From positions 1 to 10,090 of the forward strand of contig CAZJGS010000094.1 in assembly GCA_964545735.1 (NCBI GenBank): a DNA stretch of 10,090 nt, in the 5' to 3' direction. A model generated the notes under the pieces. That model was given only the letters and a program-made list of their open reading frames with translations, did no database searches and was not told the DNA's origin. Both the position numbers and the translations under genes were made by a program. Of the stretch, positions 6,351 through 10,090 are shown piece after piece. The first letter of the stretch is position 1; each line of letters starts with the position of its first letter. Origin of the DNA: Pleomorphochaeta sp964545735 (GTDB lineage: Bacteria > Spirochaetota > Spirochaetia > Sphaerochaetales > Sphaerochaetaceae).

Positions 6351-7945
6351 TCGATAATATATATTTTGACAAAGCTTCATATAATGGATTAGATACAATA
6401 AATTTAATCATAGAAAACACACAATCAACTGAACCATGTACTATTGAAATATTTGAATTGGATAAACTTATAAAAACTATAAATAGTGAATTGTTAATTG
6501 GTTTAAATTCAATAGAACTAGGCTTTTTTGAAAATAAGCTAGCAGGTTATAGAATTTTTGTAAAACAAGGAAATGTATTGTTTACACAAGTCTTTTCAAT
6601 TGACCCTAATGAGAAAATTATTAGATATGGGTTTTTAAGTGATTTTGAAAAGTTTGATAATGATGAAGACATAAAATGGATGAATTCAAATCATTTAAAT
6701 TATATCCAGTTTTACGATTGGTCCTATCGACATCATAAAATGCTTCCTCCTAAAATAATATTTAAAGATGCTATGAATAAAGTCAGTAATCTTGATGTTA
6801 TTAAGAAGAAAATTGAAAGTTGTACTAAAAGAAATATGAAGACTATGGCTTACGGACCAGTTTACGCAGCTTCTAAAGATTTCTATGAAGATCATAAAGA
6901 GGATGCTTATTATTCGCATGATAAAAAACCCTTAACATTTATCGATATATTCTATTTTATGAATATAAGTGAAAAATCAAATTGGCCAAAGCATATAATC
7001 TCTCAATACAAAGAAAGCATAGAGAAGCTTGGATTTTCAGGTATTCATTTAGATACTTATGGCTATCCTAAAAGAGCATTAGATTATAATAATCAGGTTA
7101 AATATTTAGAAAAAGATTTACCTATCTTTTTAGATAAAGTAGCTAAAGAATTAAAAGAAGCTCCTTTAATATTCAATAATGTTGGAGCTTGGCCACTTGG
7201 GAAAATTATGGATTGCAATCAAAAAGCTATCTATATTGAGGTTTGGCCTCCTTATGAAACATTTTATAATTTGAAAGAGATAATTACTAAAGCAAAGGAA
7301 AGTTTAAAACCTGTTGTTCTTGCTTCTTATATTGCTAGTTTTAGATTAGACAGAGAAAGAGCTCTCTACAGTGCCTTATTAACTACTTTTTATATAAATA
7401 CTTTAGGTGCAACACATTTGTATCTAGGCGAAGAGGGGTGTGTTATAACCCAAGGTTATTATTGTGATTATACAAAATTGAGAGATAATGAAATTTTAAA
7501 GATACAAAGATATCAAGATTTCTTTGTATCCTATCAACAACTTCTTTTTGATGAGTCCTTAAAAGATGTAAGTATGACTCATTGTGGTTGGGATAATGAA
7601 GAATATAAAATTGATGGCAATTATTCACTAACTTCAGAGGCAAATAAAATATCTACTGTTATTAGATCTAATGGTAAAAAGCATTTAATAAGTTTTCTTA
7701 ATTTAGAGAATAATGATTTTAAATGGAATGAAGGTAAAAATGAGCCCAATTTAAGTTCAGTTTTACACATTGAAGTACAAGTTTTTAAGAGTGTTGAGAG
7801 TGTCTATTTTACAGATCCTGACAGTAATATATTTTTACCACAAAAACTTGATTTTACTAGGGCAGAGGGAAGTAGAAGTGATATTATAAAATTTAGAGTA
7901 CCGTCCTTTAAAGTGGGCTCAATTATTTGGTTAGAGGAGAAATAA
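6347..7945 (+). CDS. Glycoside hydrolase family 66 protein (dextranase / cycloisomaltooligosaccharide-enzyme family), apparently cytoplasmic
   Basis: A 532-residue enzyme predicted to cleave or transglycosylate alpha-1,6-linked glucan chains. Residues about 1-80 look like the beta-sandwich N-terminal domain of GH66. The (beta/alpha)8 barrel follows, with 'FYDWSYRHHKMLPP' (about 122-135), 'MAYGPVYAA' (about 167-175), the likely nucleophile D236 in 'GIHLDTYG' and the likely acid/base E298 in 'IYIEVWPP'; the 62-residue spacing is near that of characterised members. 'ATHLYLGEEGCVITQGYY' (about 355-372) resembles the conserved late barrel segment, then a C-terminal beta domain follows. No CBM35-type insertion and no signal peptide are seen, unlike secreted dextranases. 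I chose ATG 6347, which overlaps the upstream stop codon by 4 nt and has AGGAG at 6332-6336; an in-frame ATG at 6236 lies deep inside the permease gene and lacks support. The exact activity (hydrolase or cyclising/ring-opening) cannot be decided from sequence. Confidence 0.85.
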   Translation: MIDNIYFDKASYNGLDTINLIIENTQSTEPCTIEIFELDKLIKTINSELLIGLNSIELGFFENKLAGYRIFVKQGNVLFTQVFSIDPNEKIIRYGFLSDFEKFDNDEDIKWMNSNHLNYIQFYDWSYRHHKMLPPKIIFKDAMNKVSNLDVIKKKIESCTKRNMKTMAYGPVYAASKDFYEDHKEDAYYSHDKKPLTFIDIFYFMNISEKSNWPKHIISQYKESIEKLGFSGIHLDTYGYPKRALDYNNQVKYLEKDLPIFLDKVAKELKEAPLIFNNVGAWPLGKIMDCNQKAIYIEVWPPYETFYNLKEIITKAKESLKPVVLASYIASFRLDRERALYSALLTTFYINTLGATHLYLGEEGCVITQGYYCDYTKLRDNEILKIQRYQDFFVSYQQLLFDESLKDVSMTHCGWDNEEYKIDGNYSLTSEANKISTVIRSNGKKHLISFLNLENNDFKWNEGKNEPNLSSVLHIEVQVFKSVESVYFTDPDSNIFLPQKLDFTRAEGSRSDIIKFRVPSFKVGSIIWLEEK

Positions 7946-7947
7946 GA

Positions 7948-9648
7948 ATGGTTCAAGTTACAGGAAATGAGTATATTTCTCTGCCTCACATTGAAGAAGA
8001 AACTGGAAATATTAAATATTTAACACTATTGAATATGAGGTATAAAGGTTTATTACAAATTGACGGATCTCCCTTGATTAAACCAGCTATAAGAATTAAT
8101 GGCATAGAAGTTGATATAACAGAGAAATTAGTTTGGGATAGGGTATCTTTTTGGATACCTAGAGCTGTTTTTGAAAATGATAAGGTTAAGATAACAATCA
8201 CTTATTTAACTCCACAAAATCAAAAGGCTATTGCTTTAAGAATTAATGTTTTAAATAAAGGAAATGAGACTGTTTCTATTAATAGTCAATTCAATCTATC
8301 TTGGGATAAAACATATCATGTAGTAAATGAAAGCTATAAAATTGAATCATCAATAAAAAGTAAGACAAGTAACTGGAATCATGGGGTTGTTTTACAACAA
8401 TTTAATACTGTTCCTTTAGTCTCTTTAGCTAGTATGGAGAGTTGTAATTCTTTAATTGATATAAAACCTGGAGAGAGTAATGTATATGATTATTATTTGG
8501 GTATTGGATTTGAAGAAGTATCAGCTGCCACAGCAGCTAAGCATCTAAAGAGAATAGGTTTTGATGCATTATATGATGATTTAGTTTCGTTTTTAAATGA
8601 AAAAACAATAAAAACTGATGATAAATATTTATCTAAAATATTAAATACGAATTTATTTTTCTCATACTTTTTTTCCTCTGGAAAAACTTATGATACTGAA
8701 GAATTAGTGCTGGTGACCTCTAGATCTCCTAGATATTATGTTTCTGCTGCTTACTGGGATAGAGACTCTCTACTTTGGAGTTTTCCATCCTTTTTACTAA
8801 TAGATGAAAAGTTTAGTAGAGAAGTATTAAAATATGTATTCACCACACAAATTAATAATATTGGAGAGCATAGTAGATTTATTGATGGTACCTTACTAGA
8901 GCCAGGATTTGAATTAGATGAACTTTGTGCTCCTGTTTTAGCATTAAATAGGTATATAGAGAAAACGGGTGACTCTGCTTTTTTAGATAAGGAATATATC
9001 AAAGATGGATTAGATATAATATTAAATAAACTAAAGTCGAAAAGAAATAAAGATGTAGCATTATATGAAACCTTTTTAATGCCAACAGATGATGTAGCTA
9101 CTTATAAATATTTGACTTATGATAATGTGTTGGTATGGAAGTCTCTAATTATTTTATCTAAATATCTTAGTGATGAGAGTTTAAATATTGAAGCAAAGGG
9201 TGTTAAAGAAGCTATTTATGCATATCTTGTAAAAGATGGTATGTTTGTTTTTTCTAGTGATTTAAATACCAACTTTAATATTTATGATGAGCCTCCTGGA
9301 AGTTTATTATTATTAAATTATTTGGGGTTTTGTAAAAAAGATTCTCTTATTTGGAGAAAAACTGTTAATCATATAAGATCTAAGGATTATAAACTTTCAT
9401 TTTCAGGAAGTAATATAAGTGAAATTGGTTGTGAGCATGCTCCACATCCTTGGGTTTTATCTCTATGCAATAACTTATTAAGTGGTTTTGGACAAAGTGC
9501 TATAGTAAATTTAAAGAAAATGAAAATGGATAATTATATTGCTTGTGAAAGTGTAGATGAAGAAAGTGGTGAATGTAGTACCGGAGAAGCTTTTGCAACA
9601 TGTGCGGGGTTTTTAGCCTATAGTTTACACTATTATTTAAAGTCTTAA
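7948..9648 (+). CDS. Putative two-domain (alpha/alpha)6-barrel glycosidase, family unassigned
   Basis: A 566-residue protein with no signal peptide. Residues about 1-200 are strand-rich, a probable beta-sandwich ('AIALRINVLNKGNETVSINSQ', 'IKPGESNVYDYYLGIGF'). Residues about 210-566 look like a helical toroid with conserved-looking motifs: 'YYVSAAYWDRDSLLWSFPS' (W270, D271, R272, D273), 'LEPGFELDELCAP' (E322, D324, E325), 'ETFLMPTDDV' (about 374-383), 'YDNVLVWKSL' (about 391-400) and an acidic patch 'CESVDEESGECSTGEAF' near 533-549. Beta-sandwich plus toroid is the layout of GH15-type glucoamylases/glucodextranases and several other clans, and the WxRDS-like motif recalls GH125, but I cannot place it in one family. 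The ATG at 7948 has GAGGAG at 7934-7939, 8 bases upstream; an in-frame TTG at 7927 overlaps the GH66 gene and has no ribosome site. Two bases separate it from the GH66 gene, so it probably finishes degradation of the GH66 products to monosaccharide. Confidence 0.7.
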   Translation: MVQVTGNEYISLPHIEEETGNIKYLTLLNMRYKGLLQIDGSPLIKPAIRINGIEVDITEKLVWDRVSFWIPRAVFENDKVKITITYLTPQNQKAIALRINVLNKGNETVSINSQFNLSWDKTYHVVNESYKIESSIKSKTSNWNHGVVLQQFNTVPLVSLASMESCNSLIDIKPGESNVYDYYLGIGFEEVSAATAAKHLKRIGFDALYDDLVSFLNEKTIKTDDKYLSKILNTNLFFSYFFSSGKTYDTEELVLVTSRSPRYYVSAAYWDRDSLLWSFPSFLLIDEKFSREVLKYVFTTQINNIGEHSRFIDGTLLEPGFELDELCAPVLALNRYIEKTGDSAFLDKEYIKDGLDIILNKLKSKRNKDVALYETFLMPTDDVATYKYLTYDNVLVWKSLIILSKYLSDESLNIEAKGVKEAIYAYLVKDGMFVFSSDLNTNFNIYDEPPGSLLLLNYLGFCKKDSLIWRKTVNHIRSKDYKLSFSGSNISEIGCEHAPHPWVLSLCNNLLSGFGQSAIVNLKKMKMDNYIACESVDEESGECSTGEAFATCAGFLAYSLHYYLKS

Positions 9649-9664
9649 AAAGCTTTAAATAATA
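9631..9664. terminator. Perfect AT-rich inverted repeat between convergent genes, possible bidirectional terminator
   Basis: TATTATTTAAAG (9631-9642) and CTTTAAATAATA (9653-9664) are perfect 12-bp complementary arms around a 10-base spacer, and the glycosidase stop codon (9646-9648) lies in the loop. It sits exactly where two convergent transcripts end, which supports a terminator or 3'-end role in both directions. The stem is nearly all A-T and no clear T tract follows, so it is not canonical. Confidence 0.4.
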
Positions 9665-9677
9665 ATGTATATATGGT

Positions 9678-10090
9678 TTATTCTTGATTTACCTCTAATT
9701 TTAAATCAGTTTTTATTATCTCATGGGCTTTTATTTTTAAACTACTATTGTTTTTTATTGCCTCGGTTAAACCGAGAGAAGGATAGCTAGTCCAGGGTTC
9801 AAGAGCTATATTATATGTTCTACCATACCAGGGGTATGAAAAAGAACCATTACAAACAAGCCACATCCAAAGATAAGGGAAAAGAGAGGAGTCCCAGCTC
9901 ATACCAATAGTTAAGTTTTCTTTGGTATTTAAAATCTTATACTCTCCTTGTTTAGGAAAATCTTTTAAATAGATCATATCAGCTGTTTTGCTATTTTTTT
10001 TAGGTATTTTTGAGATATCAACTTTTTGGTTTTCTTCGTTTATTCCAATAGGCCAATTAAAAGTGGAGTTTTCAACTATTCTTTGATTAT
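9678..10090 (-). CDS. C-terminal part of an aldose 1-epimerase-like (DUF4432-type) protein, N-terminus beyond the window
   Basis: The minus-strand frame is open from the right edge to a TAA at 9678-9680, giving 136 visible residues. A methionine at 9977 is internal, since the frame continues through the edge. The segment carries 'IGMSWDSSLFPYLWMWL', 'YPWYGRTYNIALEPWTSYP' and 'GLTEAIKNN', which resemble the last third of DUF4432/galactose-mutarotase-superfamily proteins, where a tryptophan-rich sheet and a 'LEPW' glutamate line the sugar site. Such proteins act on, or are predicted to bind, aldose sugars, possibly interconverting anomers of the monosaccharide. It is convergent with the operon (29-base gap), so it is not co-transcribed but may serve the same pathway. 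The catalytic histidines expected earlier in the fold are outside the window, so activity cannot be judged. Confidence 0.7.
   Translation of the reverse strand, partial: NQRIVENSTFNWPIGINEENQKVDISKIPKKNSKTADMIYLKDFPKQGEYKILNTKENLTIGMSWDSSLFPYLWMWLVCNGSFSYPWYGRTYNIALEPWTSYPSLGLTEAIKNNSSLKIKAHEIIKTDLKLEVNQE

Noticed and set aside
7927..7947. TTG start giving 7 extra residues on the second glycosidase
   Set aside because: These codons are the overlapping end of the GH66 gene and contain the ribosome site for the ATG at 7948.
1..10090. CRISPR arrays, tRNA/rRNA genes, insertion sequences
   Set aside because: No regularly spaced repeats, no tRNA-like cloverleaf segments, and no transposase or terminal repeats were seen on either strand.

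Overview
AT-rich bacterial sequence read with the standard bacterial code (TGA is used as a stop at 6348-6350). The organism is probably a diderm anaerobe. The sugar-binding protein has a signal peptide ending in a 'LFANGSS'-type junction without a lipobox cysteine, a pattern I associate with Spirochaeta/Treponema-like sugar-binding proteins. That assignment is an inference; no rRNA or other taxonomic marker is present.

Layout. (1) 1-381 is the 3' end of an unrelated gene, a protein with a PD-(D/E)XK-nuclease-like E-x-K motif, followed by about 305 bases with no supported gene. (2) 687-3180 on the minus strand holds an overlapping two-component pair: a LytS/YesM-type membrane histidine kinase and an AraC-type (YesN-like) response regulator. 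(3) A divergent control region of about 170 bases carries a perfect 17-bp palindrome overlapping a plausible -10 box. (4) 3353-9648 on the plus strand is a tightly packed operon: periplasmic sugar-binding protein, two MalF/MalG-type ABC permeases, a GH66-family (dextranase/cycloisomaltooligosaccharide-enzyme family) glycosidase and a second, poorly recognisable (alpha/alpha)6-barrel-like glycosidase. A strong 9-bp hairpin sits between the binding-protein gene and the permeases; the remaining junctions are 7-nt, 4-nt-overlapping and 2-nt. (5) A convergent, incomplete aldose-epimerase-like (DUF4432-type) gene runs off the right edge.

Reading of the whole: the locus looks like a sense-import-degrade module for an alpha-1,6-linked glucan fragment (isomaltooligosaccharide or cyclic isomaltooligosaccharide). 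The kinase/regulator pair would control the divergent operon, the ABC system would import the oligosaccharide (with an ATPase encoded elsewhere), and two enzymes without signal peptides would break it down in the cytoplasm. The most notable points are the apparently intracellular GH66 enzyme, since known members are mostly secreted, and its unassigned glycosidase partner. The substrate is inferred from GH66 only.
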